The notes beneath the pieces were generated by a model. It was not told the origin of the DNA and ran no database searches. It was given only the letters and a program-made list of their open reading frames with translations. From Actinostola sp. cb2023 (lineage: Eukaryota; Cnidaria; Anthozoa; Actiniaria; Actinostolidae), in contig JAUJYZ010000972.1 in NCBI GenBank assembly GCA_033675265.1, positions 171,001 through 235,000 of the forward strand: a stretch of DNA of 64,000 nt, given 5' to 3'. The first letter of the stretch is position 1, and each line of letters begins with the position of its first letter. A program made the position numbers and the translations under genes. Below, piece by piece: positions 1-11,034 of this stretch.

Positions 1-560
1 AAAAAGTCCATTACGCAAAAACAAGACCCAAAATGTTTTTTCTCCGCATAAAAAAAAAGAAGCAAAAACACCAAGCCGGAATGCGAGATAGTTTATGCGT
101 CCACCTCTATGTATTCATTGTGCTTTATACTACAAAAACGAAATAACTATGGTATAATTCTGTGTCATGTCATGTTATTTACGTAGTTTAAACTTGTTAA
201 TGAAATCGTTTTACATAAAATCGAGAACGGTAGGATATCATTTTTATTAACCCCCAAAAAAGTCCTTGCCAAAATCTTTATATCAAAAAAAGTCCATCAG
301 AAAATTGCTAACCCAAAAAAAGTCCGAAGTCGCGAATTTCAAACCCAAAAAAGGCCTTCGCACCTCCCCGTCACTTATACCCCTGAGTACCCCCCCTGGG
401 GTTTATTTGTTTCTCTATGCCATTCATTTGCTGCTTCGAATGGTAAAGCTCTCTTCCTGTACCGTGAAATTATTTAACAAACTGTTTGACACTCTTGCAG
501 TGCTTGAACTTTGAATTGTAAAACTCAGGTAGAAACGAATTCATAAATGAAGCCCTTAAC
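1..560. repeat. A-rich stretch with degenerate AAAAAAGTCC-type motif
   Basis: No gene is recognised. Two patches (about 1-70 and 245-355) repeat a poly-A run followed by GTCC or GCC at irregular spacing, a degenerate simple repeat. The open frame over the second patch only reflects this low complexity. The rest shows nothing I can name. Confidence 0.4.
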
Positions 561-910
561 GTGGTTGGATTAGGAATGAATCCCATAGAGGTCGATTTCC
601 ATGAAGGAGGTGATCGGTAGGGTGTCAGAGGTAGGGTCTCAGAGGTCCCATGTCTACATGTACCTGTTGTTTGGTCTGACCCTGAGTTGCTGTATCACTT
701 GTCGTGGTGTCAACTGTAACGACATTAGCATACTGTAATCCAAATTCTTGTTTTTTTCGAGTAAATCGTCGGATCTCAATATCAGTTAGGCCTATAAATA
801 GTAAGTTGAAGTGCGATCAGAAATACTAAAAGAAGTACCAGTTAATATAAATATAATATAAGCTTAAATATCAGTATCGAATAGACTACAATAACAACCT
901 GCATATATAC

Positions 911-1074
911 CAAACTTGTGTAGATCATCGACTTGTACATCATTCAAATGATCAAATTTGTCCACACCAAACCCTTGAAATACGGTGTTAAATTTTGTCA
1001 AGTCTGCAAACTCCAGAAAGATCGATAATATATGGCTGATCACTTGCACTCAAACTTTCCTTTGGATTCGCCAT
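911..1074 (-). pseudogene. SAM-domain first exon, probably frameshifted
   Basis: On the minus strand an ATG at 1074 (ATGGCGAATCC, good Kozak context) opens a frame that stops early. The adjacent frame reads ISHILSIFLEFADLTKFN, then FQGFGVDKFDHLNDV and DDLHKFG, which has the hydrophobic spacing and final DL-K-G signature of a SAM (sterile alpha motif) protein-interaction domain. It is vaguely like the N-terminal SAM of ACK/TNK kinases. The frame runs into GTATAT at 910, a plausible splice donor. Start codon and SAM frame differ by one base, so this is a broken exon or a sequence error. No later exon lies further left in the window. Confidence 0.4.
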
Positions 1075-1176
1075 GATGGTAGAGACCGAGCAATTTTCTG
1101 AGCATTCAGACACTTTGTTCAGCGGCCAACGTGACAGACTACCACTGACCTAATAAAAGGTGGGCTCACAAAGAAA
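1075..1176. promoter_or_regulatory. Short intergenic gap between two divergent ATGGCG starts
   Basis: About 100 bp separates the minus-strand ATG at 1074 from the plus-strand ATG at 1177. Both starts sit in ATGGCGRA-type contexts, typical of real starts in this genome (compare DNAJC11 at 7563). The gap could have been a shared bidirectional promoter. No TATA box is obvious. This is inference from position only. Confidence 0.25.
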
Positions 1177-1701
1177 ATGGCGGACACAATGGCGGACCGT
1201 GTAAACTGAAGACGAGGATTTAATAAGCCGCAAAACTTCTAAAGAAAAGTTCACTTTCTCTGAGAAAAGGAGCAAAAACAGGTTAGAGTCTAGGTTGTCA
1301 GACAAACTTAGGAAATCACTGCAGTCGTGCAATGTGAGTAAGAACGAGGAAAAGCTCGAAGGACTTGTCTTGTTTTTAGGACAAATATTGTAAAATGTCT
1401 AATGTTGGAGGGTTTGTTGTACATTCTTAAACAGCTTTTGGCTTCTTACGATGGATGTAAAGCTTTTGGCTATCTGCCATATGATGATGCCCATGGGATT
1501 TTTTGTGGTTTCATGGAAAGGGAAGTGGAAGATAAGGAATTTCGCGATCACCTTTTGCATGAGAAATATGGACTTTGTGTTTACGTGATAACAGTGCTTG
1601 ATAATCGGTACATTATTCTGCAAAATGAGACTGTAGATACTGGCAAGTTTCTTTTGGAACTTGATCATCTTTGTAGGTGCATGAGGCGTTCTTTGGTATA
1701 A
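1177..1701 (+). pseudogene. 5' part of a decayed gene of unknown function
   Basis: ATGGCGGACACAATGGCGG at 1177 meets a stop at 1207. One base over, an open frame (1208-1390) continues with a Lys/Arg/Ser-rich segment including FTFSEKRSKNRLESRLSDKL, as expected if a single base was gained after the start. A second shift leads to the frame from 1402 to 1701, containing LLYILKQLLASYDGCKAFGY and GLCVYVITVLDNRYI. No family is recognised. The repeated frame jumps without clear splice sites argue for decay, not introns. Confidence 0.35.
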
Positions 1702-2420
1702 ATAACTTGAATACTCGCTCTTTCATGTTTCACTGATGTACACATTCTTTATTATCTAAATGTACGTTCTCGGTCGCGAAGCGGTTTACAAACTGTAAAG
1801 GTAAATAAACACTACGCATTCACTAAAACGTTTGAATTATCTGAAACCATAGAAAAGACTTACATTATATTCTCCATATGCTTTACGTCCTACATTCCTT
1901 CAAACCTCGACTAAACTCTCTTCAACCATGTGCCGACTGTCACGTACTCTCACCTAGTCCCTCTCGGCCGGATCATGCCCCAGCCTGTTTGCGGCAGTAA
2001 CAATCTTCAATCAAAAGAACAAGACAACTTTTCGAGATTCGATTTGATTGTGGAGTCATTAAAACGAGTATTACAGTCTATGGATACAGAATACAGTAAA
2101 AACCCGCCTAAAAGAACCCCTATTTTTCCAAGTCAGCCTGAAATGGTTCTTATATATTGGGTGTCTAGTGAGAAATCGGGATGAATAGGTTCTTAACAGG
2201 TCCTTATTTACACGGCAAAAAACAATTGTTCCTGATACAGTATGGTGTATTTCCTTACAATTTGTTTTATTTAGTGAACTATTGACCCACTAAACATTAA
2301 CAACCCAACTATAGTAAATATAATATTTCTGCATATTCAGCACTGACTCTACCTGTGTGTTCTGATCACATATGTAAGAACCTGCTTCATTTGTCAGGCT
2401 GAACTGGTTCTTATATATTG
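1702..2420. other. Spacer with a duplicated TGGTTCTTATATATTGG segment
   Basis: No gene recognised. The sequence around GGTTCTTATATATTGG occurs at about 2143 and again at about 2406, a local direct duplication of roughly 260 bp offset. The open frame at 1930-2184 shows no recognisable domain. This may be an intron of the decayed gene on either side, but no convincing splice pair was found. Confidence 0.3.
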
Positions 2421-5159
2421 GATGCTTAATTGGCTAAATTTCAGCCTGGAGTTTCTTAATCTGCAGTTTCTTATATGCGGGTTTTTACTGTATGACAAAT
2501 CCGTTTTGAAGGCCATGATTTTTGCTACTGCCTCAAGGAAGAAGATTTATCAGCTTGGCATTAAACCAGAAAATGCTGTACATTTTCTTAACAAAGTTGT
2601 GACTGCATCAACTGAATACTGAAAGAGCTACTGAAGCAGCGGAAGATATTCTAAAACTACGAGATAAAGACAAATTAAAATTAATCAACGAAAGAATAAC
2701 AGTTGTTGATGAGAGCCTAGGCAAAAAAGAGAGTTTAATATCTGAAAGGAGGAAGGCAGATCTTATTTCAGAAAATTCAAGTCTTGAAGACAGAAAGAGT
2801 GCTTAGAGAAAGATCTGCAACAAAGTGACCCTCAAAGTCTCAGAAGATTGAAACAAAGAAAGCGGAGATTAGCAAAAACACTTATAGATGAAAACAGAGT
2901 GAAAAGACGCAAACTTGGTGCAGGGGCAAAAAAGGCTATGGATACCGAAGATGAGGACTTTATTGCACGATCTATAGAGGAAACAAGCACAGCACATGGC
3001 AGGCGTCATGATACTGTACTATACAGCCATCATCTTTTGATCCAAGAAACCCCCTAAGACTGAAAGTGAATCGGGTTTGGCAACTCACCATCAAAGAGCA
3101 CACATACGTAATTGTAAATTGTAAGCTTGACATGTTCAATGAAGAAAATAAAACAAGAAGTCTCGCTCATAATTAGTAGGAGCCCGAGATGTCAAGAAGG
3201 GGGTGATATATGATGTTTCTGACCCTTCAAAACAAAAGGAACTTCCGCAACACGATTTTTGTGATACAAAAGTTCATCAAAATTTATAAAAGGAAAAATT
3301 GAAAACATTGAAGATGAGCAAAACTTTGTTCATGAAGGAGATCAAACAATTGTAACTTTGCGTCCTAATGGTTACATTGGAAGCTCAGGAAGTGTTTGGG
3401 CATCAGATCAACTTAAGATTAAATGGGAAGTTTCTCAGCTTTTTGAGCAATCAGTGGAATCAGCACTTGAGTATCCATTGCCCTTACGTAATTTTTGCCA
3501 TCGTGTGCATGACATATTGTTTTATTTTCAAGATTGCAACCTGAAAAGCGATGTAATGTGTGTTACAAGTAACACAGATTGTAAGTTTAAAGGGTATGAA
3601 ATGAAAAAGCTACATTGGTTGAAAAAGCAGCTCTCTGAAGCAGTTAATGCGTTCCATGAAGAAAAGGAAACACTGACCAACAACAACGACATTGCCTATT
3701 GAACTGAGCACCTTGGCCTTATCAATAACATTCAGGAACTGAATGATGAAATGGATATGGCCAGCACAACAAATGGAAATACTCTATGGGCACATCTAGT
3801 GAAAGTTATTGACCTTTGTAATGCTGCAATCGCTTTCATTGCTCATCTGTAATTACCACCACTTTGTGACTACATTCTTGAAGCAACAGATGCTGGTCCA
3901 GGTGTTGGTGTTACTAACATAGAGGTGAAGTACAGAGACCTTGAAATATCACGAATTAATAGGTCGACTCACATGAATAGGATTCACAGGGCACCACATG
4001 ATTCAGGCCAGAACGAGGCTGAGCGTTCCGCTAATGCTGCCACAGGTGAAGCATTAGTTGATGGCAGAGCATTAAAATGGGAATACTTTAAACCAACTGA
4101 TGGCATGAGCAAAGAAGAAATAAAAACACTCACAGTTGAAGAGATTAAGAAGCTAGAGGCGGAAACAATGGAGCGAAATGCATGGAGAGTTTCCCAGGAT
4201 GTTGTGTCAAGAATTGATGGCGAGCCTGGCCCTGCTGGGGACTGCATGAAAGCATTTATCACTAATAAAAAAGACCAGCAATTCTTTTTTAACACGTACG
4301 TAATATCTTCAAGAATACAATACTGCAAAGTCTGAGAGGAGAAAAGTCAAAGTTCCAGGACACAACTATTTCAAAAAATTAGTTACCATCAGTACATCAT
4401 GCATGATTTCTGGAGAAATGTTTCACGAGTATTACCTTGATCATTCAGTGGATCCAACTCCTCGTCCAGTTCCAGACATCAGGAAACTCCCAAAGTTTCA
4501 CTACCTGCCTGTTCAAGAAACACCAACCACAAATGAAAATGGTAGAAGAAGACAAGTGGATGATTACCACCCTAGGGAACGTTTAAGACAACTTCATAAA
4601 GAGAAGACAATCAATGTAGAGGATATTGCAAGTGTTGAAACCTTCTCTAACAAATACATTGTTGAAGAGAACCTTGTAAAAACATACCTAGAACATCTAA
4701 ACCATTTACAGATGATGAATGAGAAGAGAAAAATGGAAAAGAAAGGGAAAAATTTACAAGAAAACAGGATGTCCTATGAGGACTTTGACTGGACGAAAAT
4801 GCTCAATGATAGAACCTTGGCAAAACAGCGTGTATTTGTTCTTGACAAGTACATAGAGAAACATAATCTGTTTGCATGCAGTGAGAAATAAAAACAAACC
4901 ACAGAAAGTCAGTGCTATTATTTATCACTTACAATCATCTGCTATTTCAGAAAATACTGCGGAGCAGAGGATAAATAAGAAACATAACTCTCTCACTGTG
5001 GAACAGCTAGAGGACGATGATGAAGCCGATAAAGAGGAAGTAGAAGTGGATGAGACAATATTAAGCACATGTGAAAGTGATGAAGACCTTGTGATTGGAG
5101 AAATAGGAGAGTCAAGTGATCAGCTTGTCAGCGTCAGATTAAATTCTAAATACAGCTAG
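2421..5159 (+). pseudogene. Decayed multi-frame gene, probably a transposon-encoded protein
   Basis: Six or more consecutive open segments on the plus strand (about 2422-2622, 2848-3057, 3358-3702, 3716-3858, 3925-4335, 4403-4891, 4872-5159) read like one protein broken by indels. They include a basic coiled segment, then EATDAGPGVGVTNIEVKYRD and DSGQNEAERS (acidic residues in conserved-looking settings), then PDIRKLPKFHYLPVQETP, and an acidic tail around EQLEDDDEADKEEVEVDE ending at TAG 5157. Near 4297 a single-base shift joins two frames seamlessly, which excludes an intron there. I believe similar uncharacterised multi-copy proteins occur in cnidarians and molluscs, and the two acidic motifs could be part of a DDE-type catalytic core, but this is from memory and unverified. 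Confidence 0.4.
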
Positions 5160-5586
5160 TGAGTATAGTTGGAGGTATTAAAGCAAAAGTGAGTATACTA
5201 TTCAAAGGAACATATGCCTTTCCATACACTTATCATTCCTTTAATAGCTTTTAAAAAAAATAGGTTTTCTGGATATATATGTTCAAGGACAGGTTTTATT
5301 TCAATTTTGCTTCAATATATTACTAAAAAGCTCACACTAGTGTAACGACAGTATTGGAGATAATTAGGGCCACTAGTTTATCAGTTTACTTTTATACTGT
5401 CACGTGTCACCCTCTTTAAATAAAGTCTTACTATCTGTGCAAGGGGGAGGGTCATGATATTTTAGGCCAAGCCCAAGAGGAGGGTGAGGAATTTGTTTTC
5501 CCATCGATGGGGAGGGTCACATCATTTTCAACGCTCAATTTAAAATCTCCACCCCCCATCCCCCCTGCTAATTTCTGACAAGTCCC
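5160..5586. other. Non-coding flank, nothing recognised
   Basis: AT-rich 3' flank of the decayed gene, followed by a GA/GGAGGG-rich patch (5440-5580, GGGGAGGGTCA twice). No gene, RNA or element end could be supported. Confidence 0.3.
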
Positions 5587-5724
5587 TTATCAGACTACTG
5601 TTGTGAAGACAATTTTGAGAATCGCATACCCTTTGAAGGATTTCTAAGAGCTCATTCCTGATCCAACGAAACGAAAATCCAAAGACGTCACGATCCACTG
5701 ATTTCTACGTTTGGGCTACCTGTG
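5587..5724. mobile_element. Fragment of a CACAGG-type MITE, right end intact
   Basis: This segment matches 15574-15731 (shared TCAGACTACTGTTGTGAAGAC, GGCTCATTCCTGA and GACGTCACG blocks) and ends in TTGGGCTACCTGTG at 5711-5724, the terminal motif seen at many element ends in this window. The left end is missing. Confidence 0.5.
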
Positions 5725-5726
5725 AC

Positions 5727-5740
5727 CACAGGAAGCCCAA
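5727..5740. repeat. Second CACAGGAAGCCCAA end, back to back
   Basis: CACAGGAAGCCCAA starts 2 bp after the end of the preceding copy of the reverse-complement motif, giving an inverted pair with a 2-bp spacer. It marks the left end of another element running right; its matching right end was not found nearby. Confidence 0.45.
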
Positions 5741-6406
5741 TTATACAACTGACACACACGAACATTCAGTGGAAAATCACACACGAATAGCTGGACGTCT
5801 ATGTGTTCTACTAGAAAGGAAACCACAAGCTTATTTTAATGGTATTTTATATTTCGAAGTCTAAATGAAAAATCGACACAACACAGATGCTAATCAATCA
5901 TTGAACTTTACTCGTTGAATACATTTTACCAAGAGATAAAGGTCTCTTGATTTTACATTAAAATGTTCAAATAGTTTCACTCTAAGAGCGAAATGAAGAC
6001 ATGTGCTGGTTCCATGCTCACACATGCCCTAATGTGTTCTTCAAGGCGTTCCTCGTCAGTCACATACCGAAAATCCACGAATTCACCAACAAGTGCCTTT
6101 GATTTGATGACGTCATTATCTATGACGTCATCAGTTAAAGAAAAAAGCAGTTTGAAGGGACAGAAATCAGTAAAATGACTTTATTGATATTTATTATTGT
6201 TATAGAAGTATTTTATTCTACATAATGCAGGATTTTGATGTTTATTAACTCTATTATAGATACTTTAAAATATGTGTGACGTCATAATGACGTTTTCACT
6301 TTTTTATTAGTTTTAGAATATTATTTGAACAACTTACACTCAAAAAAATCAAAATTCTAAAATCAACAAATGTTCCGCATGTCATAGTTCTTCCAATACA
6401 CTAAGC
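5741..6406. promoter_or_regulatory. Non-coding stretch with three perfect CRE octamers
   Basis: TGACGTCA, the palindromic CREB/ATF site, occurs at 6108-6115, 6123-6130 and 6278-6285. The first two are 7 bp apart. No gene is recognised in this stretch; the small open frame at 5993-6178 overlaps the sites and shows no domain. Whether the sites act on the small frame at 6407 is unknown. Confidence 0.3.
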
Positions 6407-6679
6407 ATGGCGCTAAAATGTTTTCAAACAAAACAGTTTTACCAAGAGGTTTATTTTACCGATCATATCAAGCTTTCCAGCGTTGAATGTACTCCTGGAT
6501 TTGTCTCGAATGACAAAATAATACCAGACGATCCGCTTTCGCAATGGAGAAAACTTGTCAAGAAAACGCAATTCTTTGTAAACTATGCTGACCATTCGAA
6601 TTCTGCGATTGAAACTTTCATAAAGGAAGAAAAACAAGAAAAAAGCTACTTGGCCTTCGGTCATTCGTTTCTAGGTTAA
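6407..6679 (+). CDS. Hypothetical 90-residue open frame
   Basis: ATG at 6407 (AGCATGGCG, good context) opens 90 codons beginning MALKCFQTKQFYQEVYF and ending AFGHSFLG. No signal peptide, membrane segment or known domain is visible. It could be a short gene, a first exon or chance. It has no close neighbour on the same strand. Confidence 0.2.
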   Translation: MALKCFQTKQFYQEVYFTDHIKLSSVECTPGFVSNDKIIPDDPLSQWRKLVKKTQFFVNYADHSNSAIETFIKEEKQEKSYLAFGHSFLG

Positions 6680-6944
6680 ATAAGTATAATGATGACAGAC
6701 AACATGACTCTAGTACCATCATTGAAAGTATTCGACACGGTAACGCTTGATGATATGTTTCGTATGAATTATTTCCCGCCATTTTTTCCCGGGAAAAAAA
6801 ATCAAGTTAAAAATATTCATAACTCTGGTTGTCTTCGTCCAATTTCAAAACGGATTTTATTTAGGTTAGTTATCACAAGAAGAACGACTAATGTCAATTT
6901 TGCGATTTTCCAAAAATTTCAAATGGCCGATTTTAGGGCCATTT

Positions 6945-7563
6945 ATGCCCGCCTTGTCTGATTGACATATAAGTGTCTCCACTACCATTACCGTTCTTGA
7001 TAGCAAGAAAACTTGCCAGCGTTGCTGTGTCTTTCTTTGTCAATGGAGCCTCTATTGCCTGCATGATAGACATGCTGTTTATCCCTATATATGGAAAGGC
7101 TGTCTTCAAAAATATCGAAATGATCAAACAGATCAGTTGCATCAATACCAACGGATATACTACCCTTTGGGTTTGTTCTCTGTTGTAACCTTCTTTCCTC
7201 CTTTTTTCTTTGAAGCTGTTCATATTCTGCTTGAATCTTAGCTTGAGTGCGTTTTCTTTCTACAACCTCCCAGCCTGCATCTCAGTCCTTTTTGTCCATA
7301 TATATCATAAATGGACTTAGTTTTTTTAGTTTCAGGAATGCTCAAGAGGATTGCTCAAGACATCGTAAGCCTTTTGCACTTTGCTGAAAAGCTGCACAGC
7401 AGCCGCTTTCTTTGTCGGGTCTTGATGTTTATCGGGATGATACAACACGCACATGCGTCGATACGCGGACCGCAATTCCTCCTCTGTCGGTAGCTTGTTT
7501 TCTGACGTTCAAAACGCCATAATAATCAATCTCTTCTTCTTGGACTTCGTCTGAGTCCGCCAT
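6945..7563 (-). pseudogene. DNAJC11: DNAJC11 5' fragment, intronless and frameshifted
   Basis: Reading from ATG at 7563 the minus strand gives [20 protein letters not shown], then after a one-base insertion (about 7477-7487) [20 protein letters not shown], a J domain with the invariant HPD motif, then [24 protein letters not shown]-like residues, [20 protein letters not shown] and [17 protein letters not shown]. This order matches DNAJC11, a J protein of the mitochondrial inner-membrane/MICOS complex. A shift near 7285 and stops near 7330 also break it. Conserved blocks run on without introns to about residue 150 and then similarity stops near 6945. It is best read as a truncated retrocopy, but not a typical one, because the 5' and not the 3' end is kept. 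Confidence 0.8.
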
Positions 7564-7577
7564 GTTTGTTCGTCGAG

Positions 7578-7862
7578 GAAGAGAGTAGACCATGCAAAGC
7601 ATTTATCACGCCATTGGGGTTATACGAGTGGACTCGTATACCCTTCGGTCTGATGAATGCCCCGGCAAAGTTTCAGCGATTTATGGAGGAGTGCCTGGGT
7701 GAACTACGGGATAATATGGCCATTCCATACCTAGACGACGTTATTGTCTTTAGTCGGTCCTTTCAGGAATATATTCAACATTTACGTATAGTTCTGCGCC
7801 AACTAAAGGAACATGGTGTTAAGTTGAAACCACGTAAGTGTCACCTCTGTCACCTGCAGAAA
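7578..7862 (+). pseudogene. Ty3/Gypsy reverse transcriptase fragment
   Basis: The plus strand encodes part of a retrotransposon reverse transcriptase, with the motifs [18 protein letters not shown] and the catalytic YLDD (in [10 protein letters not shown]), followed by [11 protein letters not shown]. Only roughly 90 residues of the palm region remain. Protease, RNase H and integrase are absent. It starts within about 15 bp of the DNAJC11 start codon on the opposite strand and ends at an inverted-repeat arm at 7.86 kb. It is a dead fragment. Confidence 0.85.
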
Positions 7863-8045
7863 CTGGGCTGCCTGTGGTGATGACGCGTTTTGCGGTTTTT
7901 GGTTAATGCGCGCGCGGGCTCATCAGTAAATTGGGATTCCTGTGAGTAATGTTGACGTTTTTGCGGTTTTCCACAATAAGATAGCGCGGGCTCATCAATA
8001 CTGAATAAATATGGCTGCCTAAATAAAGTGACGGGGAGTGAAACT
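7850..8045. repeat. Left arm of a 4.4-kb inverted repeat
   Basis: This arm, including CTGGGCTGCCTGTG (7863-7876), GTTTTGCGGTTTTTGG and GTGACGGGGAGTGAAA, matches 12130-12310 in inverted orientation with small indels. It holds two copies of the TTGGGNNNCCTGTG end motif (7863 and 7931). The arms enclose the elements between 8.5 and 11.0 kb. Confidence 0.6.
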
Positions 8046-8355
8046 TGTAAGACCCTTTCGATAATCCGCGTCAGATTGCTAGGAACATCGCCGTTGCTAG
8101 GAACAGCCCCGGTTTCGTACGGAGAAAAACATGGAGGCCGACAGTTTTACGAACAGTTTCCTACGGAGAAAACCATGGAGGCCGACGGGGCCGACGGCGA
8201 TCCACCCTGCGACGACGAAATGTGTACCATGTAAGGTCTGTAAGTGAAAAATACAATTTTCTGCATATTTTTTTCTTGACTTTTATCATTTGTTTATATG
8301 TTCAGTTTAGCCTAGAGGCGAAAAAATGCCTTACCGGCTTACGAAATGAGTTTAG

Positions 8356-8389
<34 letters not shown>

Positions 8390-8430
8390 GATTGTCCTTG
8401 CCTACAAAAGGGGTTGTTGTTGTTGTGGTT
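8356..8430. repeat. (GTT)n microsatellite
   Basis: About twelve uninterrupted GTT units at 8356-8390 and a shorter impure block after 8411. The Val-rich open frame across it is an artefact. Confidence 0.85.
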
Positions 8431-8496
8431 GATTGTGATTGCCTACAAATTAAAGCCGCGCCAAGTCTTGTCTTGCTGTTTAAGTTTTAGAGACTT

Positions 8497-9090
8497 TTAA
8501 GGACGTTCGCGGTCATTGCCCGCGCGCATTCTTACTGCGCACAATCGCGCGCGCTCTTAAACCGGAAGTCAAAATGACCAAAAACATTTTTTTTCAAAAT
8601 ATGATCCATTTTTCCTTATTTGATATCTAAAATAGCTTTCTTAACATGTTTTCGATTCTCAACGGCTTTTTGCTTTTGAAAAGCGCAAAAAGCAGCGATT
8701 TTTAAAGAAACGAACTCTCATTAGTACCCAATCTCCCCTCGGTATTCAAAATGGTGGCCAATTTTCCGATTTTTACGGTAAAATATCTCCGAAACGAACA
8801 CGGTGACCCCCTTTTTTTTTCCTGCCTAAAATCTAGGTACTATAAAGATCTACAAAATATGTTAAAATGAAAAAAATGACATTACATGGGAAAGACTGAC
8901 ATCAATATTTTCAAAAAAATTACACCCCTCAACGGATTCGAACGACGCACATTTTGATGGCAACGCGCGGATTAAAACCTTCACAAATACTTCGAATTAC
9001 CAGTTTTTTAACTCTAATACGATAGAGTATCTGTATGCCAAGTTTCAGAAAATTGACATTATAACTTCAATTGCCCGCGAACGTCCTTAA
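8497..9090. mobile_element. TTAA-flanked MITE 1 (586 bp)
   Basis: GGACGTTCGCGG at 8501 and its complement CCGCGAACGTCC ending at 9086 form 12-bp terminal inverted repeats, each bordered by TTAA (8497-8500, 9087-9090). TTAA target duplication is characteristic of the piggyBac and Kolobok superfamilies. There is no coding capacity, so it is non-autonomous. Confidence 0.75.
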
Positions 9091-9870
9091 GGTAATGCGA
9101 TCGTGCAATTTTTTGTCGAACAATTTTTTTTAAACTTGGCACAAATATTGATTTTGAGTGCTAGAGTAGAAAAATGAAATAAAAAATGGGGGTCACCGAA
9201 TCCATTGAGAAGATATAATTTTTCAAAGATGGGGCTTGCGACCATCTTTTCTGGCAAAAATGGATAATGGCACTACAAGCTCTTGCTGTCCGTATTGGTC
9301 GGTAATAATAAAAGCATTACTTTCAAATGATACATATGCATATGTTAACATAATATAATGAAAAAACCGAAATTTGTTATTTTATTGTGTCGAACAATAA
9401 GTTTTCAAAGCCAAAATTTCAAAAACAATACATTTTGACCGTCCTTTACGATCCTATTTTTGGACATTTTGGCGATTTCCTTAAAATTTAGCTCGAAGAC
9501 CTACCCTCATTTTTTTATATGTTTTAGCTTTCGTAAATACCTACTCAGGGCAAAAATATCAGGGTAGGTCACCGTGTTAGATTTTTAGATATTCGCCGTT
9601 GAATATTAAAACGCATGATCCGCCATATTGAAAGAGCTCTACCACAGGAAGCCTAACCAATGAAAAGTAGTTCGAAAATGAACACTTCGTAGATTTACTC
9701 AAAAAATAGCTCGAAGACCTGTCTTCATTTTTTGATATTTTCTAGCTTTAGTTGACCTAGACTTACAGTGGAAAAATCAGGATAGGTCACCGACTTAGAT
9801 TTTTAGATAATCGCCGTTGAATATCATGCGCAGGAAAGATGCGCACGAATGCACGATCGCATTACCTTAA
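9091..9870. mobile_element. TTAA-flanked MITE 2 (776 bp), sharing a TTAA with MITE 1
   Basis: GGTAATGCGATCGTGCA at 9091 is mirrored by TGCACGATCGCATTACC ending at 9866, and TTAA follows at 9867-9870. The left TTAA is the right TTAA of the preceding element. An internal segment of about 130 bp is imperfectly duplicated (about 9480-9608 and 9700-9830, both with AGCTCGAAGACCT and ATTCGCCGTTGAATAT-like blocks). No protein is encoded. Confidence 0.75.
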
Positions 9871-9877
9871 GTAAAAC

Positions 9878-11034
9878 AAGACGCTCAATGAGCGTACACT
9901 CGGGCATTATGACAATGACATTTGCGTGACAAAGGAGATTGGAACGATGAGTTAGCACTTCTATTAACATAACGATGACCCATCACTTCTAGTTTTCGAA
10001 CCTAGAGCGAACAATAGTTTGATATACACTCGGAAACTATTTGACCCGTTTGAGCGAATCATACTTTCGGAATTACTTCATTAGGCGTTCGAATATCATC
10101 GCCCCCGTCTTCAGCCAACCGAAACCCTTGCTTTTGATGAGTTCGTGTACCAGCCCTTTCGAAAACGCTCAACAAATAATTTTTACCGGCCCCCCAAATT
10201 TTAAATACCCTAGTAGCATCGCCTAAATGGGTACAGCAATCAGTAATTCAGTGAATCGTCTGATCAAGAAAACATATTTAAAATACTCTTTCATAGTTAC
10301 ATGAGCTCTCTGCATGATCTGTTTAATATAACAAGGATTGAATTCATTTTCGCCTCAGATTTGTGTTCTTCTTGATGCGATTTCAAAGTTGTTTTCTCAC
10401 CTTTGGATTTGTCCATGTTGGAATCACACTTCTGAATCAATACATCTAGCTTCAAGTTGTGGTATACATGCTTGGCTAGGCAGTACTCAGTGGAGTTCAC
10501 ATTTAAGTCAACATTAGAGTTCATTTCTATTATAGTTCTTGAGTTCATTTGATTTGCTTTGAGTTCAATTGTTTACCTTTTGACTTTGAGTTCAATTGAT
10601 TTGCTTTTGATGAGTTCATGTAAAAGCCCTGTCGAAAACGCTCAACATCTTTTAGAGTGGGCCCACACGAATCGGCGTATGCGTTTGTATGCGAGAGCGT
10701 ATTTAAGAGGATCTGATGGATGGCTTGCCTTGGATACAACATAATTTCTCTTCTGCACAGGTCAATTGCTTCTTTCACTTCTAGTCGTCGAATACGATGA
10801 CTTAGCAATATCTCAGTATCTGCCCTGAGCGAACAATACTTCGGATTAAGTTCGATATACGGTCGGAAACTATTTGACACGTTTGTGGCGCCATGAATAT
10901 GCAACTTCAAGCCGGTGACCTCAAGTACGTACAGACGTACATCCACGAATCTTTATGAGTCATCGACACAAATAGTTTGTCGTCACGCAACTGTCATTGT
11001 CAAAACACCCGACTATACGCTCATTGAGCGTCTT
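9878..11034. mobile_element. Non-autonomous element with about 50-bp terminal inverted repeats
   Basis: AAGACGCTCAATGAGCGT at 9878 and its perfect complement ending at 11034 are continued by imperfect pairing for about 50 bp (ATGACAATGACA with TGTCATTGTCA further in). The interior holds an imperfect duplication (GCTTTTGATGAGTTC followed by CGAAAACGCTCAACA near 10130 and 10610). The minus-strand frame at 10545-10946 has no recognised domain. No clear target duplication was found. Confidence 0.6.

Noticed and set aside
7566..7880. Intact retrotransposon
   Set aside because: Only the RT palm fragment is present; no LTRs, protease, RNase H or integrase could be seen.
8935..8960. tRNA B-box-like GTTCGAATCC on the minus strand
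   Set aside because: No A box or cloverleaf around it, and it lies inside a TTAA MITE.
10545..10946. 133-codon minus-strand frame as a gene
   Set aside because: Inside a non-autonomous inverted-repeat element, overlaps an internal duplication and has no recognisable domain.
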